Origin: JADFOB01 sp964651325
Lineage (GTDB): Bacteria; Planctomycetota; Phycisphaerae; UBA1845
DNA: 16,085 nucleotides
NCBI GenBank assembly: GCA_964651325.1
Contig: CAZYXP010000069.1
Coordinates: 1-16,085 of the forward strand
Reading direction: 5' to 3'
Below are positions 1 through 7,408 of this stretch, piece by piece; the first letter of the stretch is position 1, and the number at the start of each line of letters is the position of its first letter. A program made the position numbers and the translations under genes. The notes under the pieces were generated by a model. It was not told the origin of the DNA. It made no database searches and saw nothing but the letters and a program-made list of their open reading frames with translations.

Positions 1-11
1 GGCGGCGCGAT

Positions 12-39
12 CCGGGGGCGGCGCTGCGCTTGCCCCCGG
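12..39. repeat. GC-rich hairpin at left edge
   Basis: A perfect 8-bp inverted repeat, CCGGGGGC at 12-19 and GCCCCCGG at 32-39, encloses a 12-base loop containing GCGCTGCGC. No T-tract follows, so it is not a classical intrinsic terminator. Its loop-plus-arm text (GCTTGCCCCC) resembles the other GC-rich hairpins of this window, for example 13718-13737. It may end an upstream gene outside the window or be one of the dispersed elements. Confidence 0.5.
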
Positions 40-113
40 CTACTCTAGAGCAGGCCCTCAGCCTGCCATCGCAGCCGCCGATAGTGTCATGCACCCTGCG
101 CCATTCGCCACCT

Positions 114-232
114 GACTCTCGACTTTCGACATGCGACATGCGACATGCAGCTTTCGACGTGCGGCTTTTGACATGCGACTTTCGACTCCCAATCTTCAAT
201 CTTCAATCGTTAGCCTTTAATCTGTAATCCCA
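114..232 (+). repeat. Degenerate heptanucleotide tandem array (17 units)
   Basis: From 114 to 232 the sequence divides without remainder into 17 seven-base units. GACATGC occurs four times (128, 135, 142, 170), GACTTTC twice (121, 177) and AATCTTC twice in a row (191, 198); the remaining units are one- to three-base variants. The first eleven units mostly begin GAC, and the last six begin AAT or AGC. The array ends exactly one base before the ATG at 233. It contains no Shine-Dalgarno-like stretch. Its 7-base period runs through all three frames, so the short ORF across it is not a gene. Confidence 0.85.
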
Positions 233-1213
233 ATGCCCTCCAACGCTCCTACCAACACCAATAGCCAACAGGGCCAACCGTGCCAAGAGGTTGGCTCTGG
301 AGGGGGGCGTTTTGTCTACGAGCGAATCGCGCTTACGGGAGGGGCGCGGGCTAAGGTGTTGGTCGCATATTCCGGCGGCGCTCCATCGATCGCGGATCTT
401 CGAGCCATGCCCGCCGCGAGCGCGTGGCGCGAGCCGCTTGCCCAGCTCTGCCGCGATCCTGACAGTATTGATGACGCGATCACGCTCAAGGATTCCGATG
501 CCACCCGAGTCATTCAAGGCACCCTGACGGTGGGGGGGCAACGGTTTGACGTCGTGTGCAAACAGTTTCGGCGGCAGGGCTGGGCACGCAAGATCATGGC
601 TCCGGTGGGCGGCTCGCGGGCGGAGCGCAATCGCCGGTGCGCGGTACGCATGATTCGGGCAGGCCTATCCACGGCCATTCCGCTAGCGCAGGTGCGGACG
701 ACGGGGCCATCGCCTAGCGAATGGCTCGTGAGCGAGCGAATTCTCGACGTGGTGGATTTGGATCACCTTGCCCTGTCGGAGTTTTCCAAGCTTGATCCAA
801 GTGAGCGGAGACGGGCCAAACGCAGGATCGGCGAAGCCATCGCGGGCTTTCTGGCGACCATGAAGGCGCACCGTATTGGGCACCGAGACCTCAAGGCCTC
901 TAATCTCCTGATCACGAACTGGAATGCCAAGGATGCGACGCCGCGAATATGGGTCGTGGACTTGGATGGATTGCGGCAACATCTGATTCAACCGAATGCC
1001 ATCCGGCAACTCGTTCGACTGGCGGCCAGCCTGATCGGATACAGCGAAGTTTCCGCCACCGATTACGCTCGCTGTTTGCGAACGTATCTGACCCTTACGG
1101 GGGCGGGCGTCGCGTCGTGGCACGCTTCCTTTGCAGCCCTTGGCAAGCGCGCCCGAGGATATGTTCTGGCCGCGGCCAAGCGCAAACGCGGCAAGTTGGA
1201 CGGATACACGTAG
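233..1213 (+). CDS. Lipopolysaccharide kinase (WaaP/InaA/KdkA-like) family protein
   Basis: A 326-residue protein with the eukaryotic-kinase-like fold signature of the Kdo/heptose kinases that phosphorylate the LPS inner core. The catalytic loop GHRDLKASNLLI is clear (H217-R218-D219), and VVDLDGL (D243-L-D245) stands in the place of the DFG metal-binding motif. The N-terminal region would carry the glycine-rich loop and the ATP-contacting lysine, but these are less obvious. No transmembrane segment is visible, as expected for a cytoplasmic or peripheral inner-membrane enzyme. The ATG at 233 directly follows the heptamer array and has no ribosome binding site, so the true start could lie further in. 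Downstream, GGCGGC at 1233-1238 and GCCGCC at 1252-1257 could form a hairpin. The presence of kdsB in the window fits a Kdo-containing LPS. The exact substrate cannot be read from sequence; another small kinase of the same fold is possible. Confidence 0.75.
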   Translation: MPSNAPTNTNSQQGQPCQEVGSGGGRFVYERIALTGGARAKVLVAYSGGAPSIADLRAMPAASAWREPLAQLCRDPDSIDDAITLKDSDATRVIQGTLTVGGQRFDVVCKQFRRQGWARKIMAPVGGSRAERNRRCAVRMIRAGLSTAIPLAQVRTTGPSPSEWLVSERILDVVDLDHLALSEFSKLDPSERRRAKRRIGEAIAGFLATMKAHRIGHRDLKASNLLITNWNAKDATPRIWVVDLDGLRQHLIQPNAIRQLVRLAASLIGYSEVSATDYARCLRTYLTLTGAGVASWHASFAALGKRARGYVLAAAKRKRGKLDGYT

Positions 1214-1290
1214 CGTTGCCTTTGGAGGATGGGGCGGCACGGTATTGTTACGCCGCCACACCCATTCACAGGGTCACGAGTTCAGCTCAT

Positions 1291-1319
1291 TTGCATCGGG
1301 TGGGCCTTTCGGGTACGAT
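1291..1319 (+). promoter_or_regulatory. Weak candidate promoter for the propeller gene
   Basis: TTGCAT (1291-1296) and TACGAT (1314-1319) are separated by 17 bases, giving 3/6 and 4/6 matches to the sigma70 hexamers. The leader that would follow is about 100 bases long and contains the perfect 10-base palindrome GTTTCGAAAC (1355-1364), a possible operator. Both readings are tentative. Confidence 0.25.
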
Positions 1320-1429
1320 ACCGGGTTGAGGTTCGAGCCCGGTTGAGATTCCGCGTTTCGAAACCGAGCGCATTTCTGGCGTCCCTTGGGCGCAGCTTCG
1401 TCGAGTCTGGATTGAAAGGAGCTTGAAAA

Positions 1430-3226
1430 ATGGGCCAATGTAAATCAATCAAATCAGCGGCAATTGCGATAGTCCTTGGTGCCGGTATTGGCACCCTGCA
1501 CGCCCAGAAAGTGTACTGGCTTGAAGGGGCCCCATCGAGAATTCAGCGGGCCGACCTGAACGGCGCCAACGCCGAAGTGATCCTGGCGGCCGAGTTGGGC
1601 AACCCAAGCGGCGCCGCCCTGGATGTCGCCGCCGGCAAGGTGTACTGGACAGATTTGGAGCTGCACAAGATCGAACGTTCCAATCTGGATGGAACGGACA
1701 TCGAACTGCTTGTCGATGTCGCCAACGCGGGAAATCCGCGGGGAATCGCCCTGGACGTGGCTGCGGGTAAGATGTACTGGACCGATGTCCGCAAGGTTCT
1801 CCGCGCCAACTTGGACGGCTCCGCCGTTGAAGAAGCGGTCGTGCTGCCAATCTCAGCGCATCTTCAGGGGATTGCCCTCGACATAGGCGCGGGCAAGATG
1901 TATCTGACGGACCATGGCCAATTCGGAGTTGAGGGCGACGAAGGAATCCATCGAGCCAATCTGGACGGCTCCATGATGGAAGACCTGCCAGTTGTGGGGC
2001 TGGGTTTCCCGCATGGCATCGCCCTCGACGTGCCTGCGGGCAAGATGTACTGGATGGAGATCAACTTCCAGAGGATCAAGCGCGCCAATTTGGACGGTTC
2101 CGGTGCCGAGGATTTCCTAGTGGGGGTGTCGGGCACTCAACTCACGATTGATTCGCCCGCCCATAAGCTGTACTGGACTGAGTGGAACACCGGAGCGATC
2201 CATAAGGCCAACGTGAACTCGGGCGCCTACGGCACGATAGTGACGGGGCTTGGCCATCTTGGCCACATCGCCGTCGATCCGGTCGGGAGCAAGATGTATT
2301 GGTTCAACTACGCGAGCGGCCCTAAAAGGATGCAGCGGGCCAACCTGGACGGAACCAACATTGAAGACCTGGCCTCGAACCTACCCGGGCTTTCCGATCC
2401 CTGGTCGATCGCAGTCGACGACACGGCCGGTAAGTTCTATTGGTCGGACGCTTCAACGTACACGCTACAGCGGGCCAATCTGGATGGCTCTAACGTCGAA
2501 AGTATCGTCACAAATCCGACTGGGCATTCCACGCACGGGATCAGCCTTGACCTCGCCGAAGGTAAGGTTTACTGGACCGAGTGGCAAGCCGGCGTTCGCC
2601 GGGCCAATCTGGATGGCTCCTTGGCCGAAGACCTCGTCACGGGTCCATTACACCTGCCGTGGGGAATCGATCTTGATCTCAGCGCGGGAAAAATGTACTG
2701 GATCGACAAACTCGGCGTCGATGCCCCAACGACGAGCATCTACCGTGCGAACCTGGACGGTTCCGCGGTCGAGGAAGTGATCGCGGTCGAGCCATCGGTG
2801 TTGGACATCGCCATCGACGCTGAGGGCGGCATGATGTACTGGACGGACAACTACCGGAGCATCTACCGCGCCAATCTTGACGGCACGGGCATGGAGGAAA
2901 TCGCCGCGAATGAAGTTTCTGCCGATGCGCTTGGCATTGACCTCGACCTGTCTGCGGGCAAAGTGTACTGGTCCACTTGGGCCAACCCACCCAGCGTGCG
3001 GCGCGCCAACCTGGACGGCACGGACGTTGAGGAACTGGTTACGCCTGCCGACGGGTTGGGCTACCCGCATGGAATGGCCCTCGGCTCCTCCGTGGGGTTG
3101 CCCATTCCCGCCGTCTCCGCATGGGGCATGATCGTGATGGTCTTGCTGCTTCTCAGTAGTGCGTCGCTTGTCCTGACCCTACGTACACGCTCTAGTGTGC
3201 AGCTGGCGCGTGCGGCGGCATCGTAG
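1430..3226 (+). CDS. Secreted YWTD-type beta-propeller protein with IPTL-CTERM-like sorting tail
   Basis: A 598-residue exported protein. A signal peptide (basic start, hydrophobic core at about 10-22, LHA cleavage after residue 25) leads directly into twelve repeats of about 41-49 residues covering roughly 27-554. Each opens with a K-x-YW-T/S-D/E strand and carries RANLDG-like and IALD-like strands, as in LDL-receptor class B (YWTD) blades. Twelve blades would make two six-bladed propellers. The last 44 residues hold IPAVSAWGM, a hydrophobic stretch and a basic end with arginines, which is the layout of IPTL-CTERM/PEP-CTERM-like sorting signals. The start is supported by AAAGGAG at 1415-1421, eight bases before the ATG. 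A role in binding proteins or glycans at the cell surface is inference; no catalytic motif is seen. No sortase-like processing enzyme is in the window. Confidence 0.85.
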   Translation: MGQCKSIKSAAIAIVLGAGIGTLHAQKVYWLEGAPSRIQRADLNGANAEVILAAELGNPSGAALDVAAGKVYWTDLELHKIERSNLDGTDIELLVDVANAGNPRGIALDVAAGKMYWTDVRKVLRANLDGSAVEEAVVLPISAHLQGIALDIGAGKMYLTDHGQFGVEGDEGIHRANLDGSMMEDLPVVGLGFPHGIALDVPAGKMYWMEINFQRIKRANLDGSGAEDFLVGVSGTQLTIDSPAHKLYWTEWNTGAIHKANVNSGAYGTIVTGLGHLGHIAVDPVGSKMYWFNYASGPKRMQRANLDGTNIEDLASNLPGLSDPWSIAVDDTAGKFYWSDASTYTLQRANLDGSNVESIVTNPTGHSTHGISLDLAEGKVYWTEWQAGVRRANLDGSLAEDLVTGPLHLPWGIDLDLSAGKMYWIDKLGVDAPTTSIYRANLDGSAVEEVIAVEPSVLDIAIDAEGGMMYWTDNYRSIYRANLDGTGMEEIAANEVSADALGIDLDLSAGKVYWSTWANPPSVRRANLDGTDVEELVTPADGLGYPHGMALGSSVGLPIPAVSAWGMIVMVLLLLSSASLVLTLRTRSSVQLARAAAS

Positions 3227-3293
3227 ATCGCCCGGTGTTCGTTGTTTGACGGACATCTGGACGGCTGTACATGTGGATCTTTGCGTGCATCAT

Positions 3294-3366
3294 TGGGCCC
3301 GGGGGGATTCGAACCCACGACCAATCGATTATGAGTCGACGGCTCTAACCGCTGAGCTACAGGCCC
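3294..3366 (-). tRNA. tRNA with anticodon CAU, probably tRNA-Ile2 (lysidine type)
   Basis: On the minus strand the sequence folds as a cloverleaf of 73 nt including the discriminator A. The 7-bp acceptor stem is GGGCCTG with CGGGCCC (one G-T pair). The D arm has GCTC/GAGC, the anticodon loop is CTCATAA with the anticodon at 3331-3333, and the T loop is TTCGAAT. The anticodon arm with GACTCATAATC followed by TTGGTCG closely resembles bacterial tRNA-Ile2, in which TilS converts C34 to lysidine to read AUA, more than elongator or initiator tRNA-Met. The 3' CCA is not encoded. The T stem has one mismatch (GTGGG against CCCCC, T50 opposite C64). Confidence 0.9.
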
Positions 3367-3401
3367 TGGAAATGCGACTATTGGCCGCCTATCCACTGTA
3401 G

Positions 3402-3429
3402 ACCCTATCCGAGTCCGCCACGGATTCAA
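3402..3429 (-). promoter_or_regulatory. Candidate promoter for the tRNA gene
   Basis: Read on the minus strand, TTGAAT (3429-3424) and TAGGGT (3407-3402) are 16 bases apart and lie about 36 bases upstream of the tRNA. They match the sigma70 hexamers at 4/6 and 3/6 positions. This is a plausible but weak call. Confidence 0.3.
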
Positions 3430-3447
3430 GGGGACGCGAAACTCAAC

Positions 3448-3476
3448 TTTCCGCGCACGGCTTACGTAGATATAGT
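3448..3476 (+). promoter_or_regulatory. Candidate promoter for nadA
   Basis: TATAGT (3471-3476) is a good -10 element (5/6). The hexamer 17 bases upstream, TTTCCG, is a poor -35. A seven-G run follows at 3478-3484. The resulting leader to the nadA start would be about 90-95 bases. Confidence 0.3.
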
Positions 3477-3576
3477 AGGGGGGGATGGCTGCGGGATCAT
3501 CCGCGTCAATGTTTGGCGGGCGTAGGGACCGCCGCCATGCCGGTATGGGCACAGCAGACCCAAGGAGAACGCCGTT

Positions 3577-4689
3577 ATGCTCTTTCAACCGCCGCTGCCG
3601 CCCAAGTACGCGGGGCTTTCCGAGGGCCAACTCCGCGAGGCCATCGCTCGGCGCAAGGGTGAATTCGGCTCGCGCCTGGTCATTCTCGGGCATCATTACC
3701 AGCAGGATGAGGTGCTCGAGTTCGCCGATTTCACGGGCGACAGCCTGAAACTGTCCCAAATCGGCGCCGAACAGGACCAGGCCGAGACCATCGTGTTTTG
3801 CGGTGTTCATTTCATGGCGGAATCCGCCGACATCCTGAGCCATGACGGCGTGAGGGTTATCCTGCCCGATCTTTCCGCCGGTTGCAGCATGGCCGACATG
3901 GCCGACCTCGACCAACTCGAAGAGGCGTGGCAATTCCTGGCCGATGATTGCGGGGCTACGCCGATTCCGATCACCTACGTCAACTCATCCGCCGACATCA
4001 AGGCTTTTTGCGGCCGCCACGGCGGTGCTTGCTGCACGAGCAGCAACGCCCGCGCTGTATTGGAATGGGCTTTTACTCAAGGCGACAAGGTGGTGTTCCT
4101 GCCCGATCAGCACCTGGGTCGCAATACTGCGTTTGCCATGGGCATTGCGCTGGACGACATGCACGTTTACGACCCCGGCGTGGCATGCGGCGGCCTTTCG
4201 CGCGACCAGGTTGCAGGAGCGAGCGTGTTCCTCTGGAAGGGCCATTGCAGCGTTCACGCATTGTTCACGCCCCAGCAATGCGACGAGATCAAACGCCAGG
4301 ATCCCCAATGCCGCATCCTCGTTCACCCCGAATGTTCCTGGGAAGTGCTTCAGAAAGCGGACCTGGCCGGGAGTACAGAGTACATCATCAAGACGGTTGG
4401 CGAATCGCCGCAGGACAGCCGGTGGGCCATCGGCACGGAAATCCACTTGGTCAACCGCCTGGAAACGCGACACGCTGACATGGCCATCCGATCCCTGGCG
4501 GGTATTCAATGCCTCTGTACGACGATGTACCGGATCGATCTCAAACACCTGCTGTGGGTTCTGGACGAACTCGCCGACGGCCGAATCGTCAACCAGATCC
4601 AAGTCGATGGGGATACCAAGCGTGACGCGCGCATTGCCCTGGGCCGCATGTTGGAAAACGTTTCGCCGCAACCGGTGGCGATCAAGTAA
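3577..4689 (+). CDS. nadA: Quinolinate synthase
   Basis: NadA condenses iminoaspartate with dihydroxyacetone phosphate to make quinolinate, the precursor of NAD, using a cytoplasmic [4Fe-4S] enzyme. The 370-residue product carries the family landmarks in order: LGHHYQQDEV (about 46-55), CGVHFMAESADIL, AGCSMAD with the first cluster cysteine C103, FLPDQHLGRNTA, GHCSVH with C224, HPECSWEV, GTEIHLVNRL, and the third cysteine region IQCLCTTMYRIDLKHLLW (C312, with C314 nearby). The segment GGACCTSSNA adds two further cysteines. Length is slightly above the Escherichia coli enzyme (347). The ATG is supported by AAGGAGA at 3562-3568. No nadB or nadC lies beside it in this window. A hairpin with a GCGA tetraloop (4692-4707) begins three bases after the stop. 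Confidence 0.97.
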   Translation: MLFQPPLPPKYAGLSEGQLREAIARRKGEFGSRLVILGHHYQQDEVLEFADFTGDSLKLSQIGAEQDQAETIVFCGVHFMAESADILSHDGVRVILPDLSAGCSMADMADLDQLEEAWQFLADDCGATPIPITYVNSSADIKAFCGRHGGACCTSSNARAVLEWAFTQGDKVVFLPDQHLGRNTAFAMGIALDDMHVYDPGVACGGLSRDQVAGASVFLWKGHCSVHALFTPQQCDEIKRQDPQCRILVHPECSWEVLQKADLAGSTEYIIKTVGESPQDSRWAIGTEIHLVNRLETRHADMAIRSLAGIQCLCTTMYRIDLKHLLWVLDELADGRIVNQIQVDGDTKRDARIALGRMLENVSPQPVAIK

Positions 4690-5083
4690 CCTCGGTTGCG
4701 AAACCGAATCTGTGGCGGGCACGTTCAGAGCACCGTGGCGCAAGCCCGGTGACATCCTGCCGCGGACGGGCCGCAGGCTTGCGTCCGATCTGAGGTCCGA
4801 ATTCTGCCGATCGTCTCTGCTACGCATGTCCGATAAGACATGAGGCTAACGATGCAGGCAGCGGCCCTCGGCGCGGCGTTCGGATTGGATTAGAATGGGT
4901 TCTTCGAGACTGAGCGAGCCAGCTCCAATGGTGCGAGCGCGTGCGGATTGGGAGCCAAGGAGCATAGTGATCCTAGCGGCGAAAGAGAGAATTCTGGCAT
5001 CGCCCACACGTCGGGCATTGGGCTTGGGAACGCGTGCGTGTTGCGCTTCGGGCTTGACCACGGCGTCGCAAACAGCGCCGGCC
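4690..5083. other. 394-base non-coding stretch with repeat elements
   Basis: Between the nadA stop and the preferred start of the PH-domain gene I find no convincing gene. It holds a small hairpin (TCGGTT 4692-4697, GCGA loop, AACCGA 4702-4707) and one copy of a dispersed element (4724-4779). The remainder is sequence whose translation in the downstream gene's frame is rich in Arg, Ala and Ser and looks non-coding. AAGGAG at 4957-4962 precedes an in-frame GTG at 4967, an alternative start for the next gene with rather short spacing. Confidence 0.6.
4724..4779 (-). repeat. Dispersed hairpin element, copy 1
   Basis: Reverse-complemented, this 56-base segment aligns with 13691-13744, by hand about 50 identical columns of 57. 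It includes an uninterrupted shared 17-base block beginning GTCACCGGGC and a shared 12-base end, CGGTGCTCTGAA. The sequence forms a hairpin with CACCG and CGGTG arms. It lies 35 bases past the nadA stop. Confidence 0.75.
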
Positions 5084-5659
5084 ATGGCCACCGCGTCCGG
5101 CGAAACGGTGACGCATGCGGCGAAAACCGCCACGGATTGGTCGCACCTGCCCGGCGGCGTCGTCGATGGCGGTGAGCTCATTCTGCTTGCCGTCAAACCC
5201 TCGCTTTGGCGACCGCTATTCGATTCTGCGATTTGGATTGCGACCTGCGCGGTGTTGGCGTTCGCAGTCTCGCGAGCCGGCAGGCCCATTCCGGGTTTTT
5301 CCATGTCCGCGACGGTTCAGCTCATTGTTTTTGTAGGGTTCCTTCGTCTTGGTTGGGCTATTTCCCGATGGATTCCTCGATGGTTCGTGCTCACCAATCG
5401 CCGTATCATGGATATTGAGGGCATCAGAGAGCCGAGAATCTGGTCTTGCCCGCTTATTGAAACCCGCAACACCTATCTAAACGCGACCCCGGCCGAAAGG
5501 ATCACCGGGCTGGGCACCATCAGCATTGTCACCGAGCACGCCGACCAACCGCCGCGTTTCTGGCAGTCCATCGCCAAGGCCGAGGAGGTCCACGCCGCGA
5601 TGCGCCGGGCCATCGAAAACGCCATCGACCAGTTCGGAATCGACGGCCACCGAGATTGA
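5084..5659 (+). CDS. Membrane protein with bacterial PH-like (bPH2/YdbS-type) domain
   Basis: From the ATG at 5084 the product has 191 residues. After a short hydrophilic lead with LLAVKPS there are two hydrophobic helices (about 44-63 and 74-95). Then comes a cytoplasmic domain opening with WFVLTNRRIM (100-109), the characteristic first strand of bacterial PH domains, and running to an amphipathic C-terminal helix (AEEVHAAMRRAIENAI). The IETRNTYLNATPAERITGLG segment matches the usual middle of the domain. Such proteins are membrane-anchored and mostly of unknown function. The frame stays open to 4895, but that extra 63-residue part looks non-coding; no strong ribosome binding site marks 5084, so a GTG at 4967 cannot be excluded. 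A hairpin element follows the stop by 19 bases. Confidence 0.75.
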   Translation: MATASGETVTHAAKTATDWSHLPGGVVDGGELILLAVKPSLWRPLFDSAIWIATCAVLAFAVSRAGRPIPGFSMSATVQLIVFVGFLRLGWAISRWIPRWFVLTNRRIMDIEGIREPRIWSCPLIETRNTYLNATPAERITGLGTISIVTEHADQPPRFWQSIAKAEEVHAAMRRAIENAIDQFGIDGHRD

Positions 5660-5670
5660 GTCTGCAGGGG

Positions 5671-5699
5671 CGCTGTAGCACAGCGGCCCAACCGCTGTG
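5671..5699. repeat. CACAGCGG hairpin element, copy 1
   Basis: CACAGCGG (5679-5686) and CCGCTGTG (5692-5699) form a perfect 8-bp stem with a 5-base loop, 19 bases after a stop codon. CGCTGT at 5671-5676 can instead pair with ACAGCG at 5680-5685, so two exclusive hairpins are possible. The same 8-bp stem recurs at 8351-8370. It could act as a factor-dependent or T-less terminator; no T-tract follows. Confidence 0.7.
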
Positions 5700-5790
5700 T
5701 GCCCGCCACGCAAGAAGTGCTCTCCATCGCAACACCACCACCACGGATCGGTTGCATCTTCCGCGCTGGCGTAATTTGGCGGAGCAGATC

Positions 5791-5806
5791 CAGCCGAGGG
5801 CGGCTG
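5791..5806. repeat. Hairpin abutting the assembly gap
   Basis: CAGCCG, AGGG loop, CGGCTG: a perfect 6-bp stem that ends on the last base before the run of Ns. It probably belongs to a longer repeat that the assembler could not cross. Confidence 0.6.
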
Positions 5807-5906
5807 NNNNNNNNNNNNNNNNNNNNNNNNNNNNNNNNNNNNNNNNNNNNNNNNNNNNNNNNNNNNNNNNNNNNNNNNNNNNNNNNNNNNNNNNNNNNNN
5901 NNNNNN
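5807..5906. other. Assembly gap (100 Ns)
   Basis: Exactly 100 undetermined bases, the conventional placeholder for a gap of unknown size. Anything left of it and right of it may be further apart than shown. Both flanks carry repeat elements. Confidence 0.99.
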
Positions 5907-5915
5907 CGATCAGGC

Positions 5916-5943
5916 GGCCGTGCGGGCTGATGCCCGCGGCTCA
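5916..5943 (-). repeat. 28-base dispersed palindromic element, copy 1
   Basis: The reverse complement matches 8381-8408 at 26 of 28 positions. Its core is a hairpin with GCGGGC and GCCCGC arms. The first three bases of the element on the minus strand are the TGA stop codon of the symporter gene. Confidence 0.85.
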
Positions 5944-7284
5944 GGGAGTCGCGGCTTCTTTCGGTGGGTCAATCCGGTCTATGATTTTCGCGCCGATGGC
6001 GTCTCCCCAGACGTTTACCGTGGTGCGTATCATGTCCAGGAACCGATCCACTCCTACGATCAGGCCGATTGCGGCGATGGGAATCGTTTGCCCGCCGCCC
6101 ATGTTGACGAGTGTGCCGTTGACCGTATCCACCACGATCACCATGGTGACCAGCCCGGCGCTGGGTATTCCGGCCGCGCCGACGGCCGCCAGCGTGGCCG
6201 TGATCGCGACCAGGATCAGCGTCGACAGCGGCAGATCAATGCCGTACGCCTGAGCCAGAAACACGACCGCGACGGCCTCATATAGGGCGGTTCCGTCCAT
6301 GTTGATGGTCGACCCAAGTGGCAGCACGAACCCGGCCGCGCGCTTGCTGACGCCCGCGTTTTCCGTCGCACATTCGATCGTTACCGGTAGGGTGGCCGAG
6401 GAAGAGTCCGTTCCCAAGGCGGTGAGCAGCGCCTGACGCATCTGGTGCATGTAGCGAAACGGGCTGCAACCGCCGAAAACCCGGCAAATGAGCCCGAGCA
6501 CGACTAGCGCGTGGATCAGCAGGCCGGCGATGACGCAGAGCATGTACGTCCCGATCGCATCCACGAACACGCCCAGACCGATTCGAGCCACCGTCCACGC
6601 CAAAAGCGAGAAGACCCCGATCGGCGTGAGCCAGATCACCCCGTGGACCAGCTTCATCGTGGCTTCAAAAATCGCCCCCACAAGATCGCAGACGGGTTTT
6701 CCGCGATCCCCCATGGTCGTTAGGACGACTCCAAACAGAATTGCGAAGAAAATCACCGGCAAGGCTTTGCCTTCGGCGGCGGATTGAACCACGTTCCGCG
6801 GGATGATTTGCTTGACCAGCCCGGTCATCGCTCCGAGGACGCCTTTGGGGCCGGCCGCGATATGCTCCTGAATGCCCTCGCTCGCGTCGTAGGTCTGCTG
6901 TGCCTCGCTAAGCTGCTCCTGGGAAATTTTCGCTCCCGGCTCCATCCAGGTTACCAGGACCAGGCCGATCGTAGCGGCGATGGCCATGGTGGCGAAGTAG
7001 TAAACCAGCGTTACCGTCCCGATCTTTCCCAGTTCCCGAAAGTCCCCCACACTCGTGACGCCGACGATCACGCTGCTGGCGATCAGCGGAATAATCAGCA
7101 TCTTGAGCAGGCCGAGGAATACGGTGTCACCCACAAAATGGAACACGGTGATCAGGGATCCATGGGCATGGGTGGAATCATCCATCGTGATGGAGAAGCT
7201 GGGATCATAGAGAATCTGCCCGACGATCACGCCAGCCACGAGCCCGATCATGATGAGGATGGTCAGCAACCACTTGGAATTCAT
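5941..7284 (-). CDS. Dicarboxylate/amino acid:cation symporter (DAACS family)
   Basis: A 447-residue inner-membrane secondary transporter of the GltPh/GltP/DctA fold that imports acidic amino acids or C4-dicarboxylates with Na+ or H+. Key motifs: SSSATLP in hairpin 1 (about 294-300), INMDGTALYEA (about 327-336), hairpin 2 GIPSAGLV (372-379), and DRFLDMIRTTVNVWGD (413-428). In the last motif, D417, R420, N424 and D428 match the aspartate, arginine, asparagine and aspartate that bind substrate in GltPh. The arginine argues for an acidic substrate. About eight hydrophobic helices precede or flank these. The frame extends four codons to a TTG at 7296, but I prefer the ATG at 7284. A TACAAT -10-like box lies at 7313-7308 on the minus strand, with no good -35. 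The stop codon lies inside a dispersed repeat. Confidence 0.93.
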   Translation of the reverse strand: MNSKWLLTILIMIGLVAGVIVGQILYDPSFSITMDDSTHAHGSLITVFHFVGDTVFLGLLKMLIIPLIASSVIVGVTSVGDFRELGKIGTVTLVYYFATMAIAATIGLVLVTWMEPGAKISQEQLSEAQQTYDASEGIQEHIAAGPKGVLGAMTGLVKQIIPRNVVQSAAEGKALPVIFFAILFGVVLTTMGDRGKPVCDLVGAIFEATMKLVHGVIWLTPIGVFSLLAWTVARIGLGVFVDAIGTYMLCVIAGLLIHALVVLGLICRVFGGCSPFRYMHQMRQALLTALGTDSSSATLPVTIECATENAGVSKRAAGFVLPLGSTINMDGTALYEAVAVVFLAQAYGIDLPLSTLILVAITATLAAVGAAGIPSAGLVTMVIVVDTVNGTLVNMGGGQTIPIAAIGLIVGVDRFLDMIRTTVNVWGDAIGAKIIDRIDPPKEAATP

Positions 7285-7408
7285 ACATGGATCCAATCGA
7301 AGATGGCATTGTACAAGACGGTGAGCTACCGCGTTTATGGGACGTGATGCTACCCGGTTGCGGCGAACCTATCAACGGAGCCGCAGGAGAGATCAACTGT
7401 CGCGTGTT

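Noticed and set aside
30..227. 65-residue open frame across the heptamer array
   Set aside because: The peptide periodicity is just the 7-base repeat translated; it has no ribosome binding site.
3061..3933. 290-residue open frame on the minus strand
   Set aside because: It overlaps the propeller gene end, the tRNA and the nadA start, and its translation shows no family motif; it is a shadow of high GC content.
3985..4827. 280-residue open frame on the minus strand over nadA
   Set aside because: nadA on the plus strand has all family motifs; the opposite frame has none.
4895..5083. N-terminal extension of the PH-domain protein
   Set aside because: The 63 extra residues look non-coding and the domain begins only after the ATG at 5084. 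The GTG at 4967 is kept as a less likely alternative.
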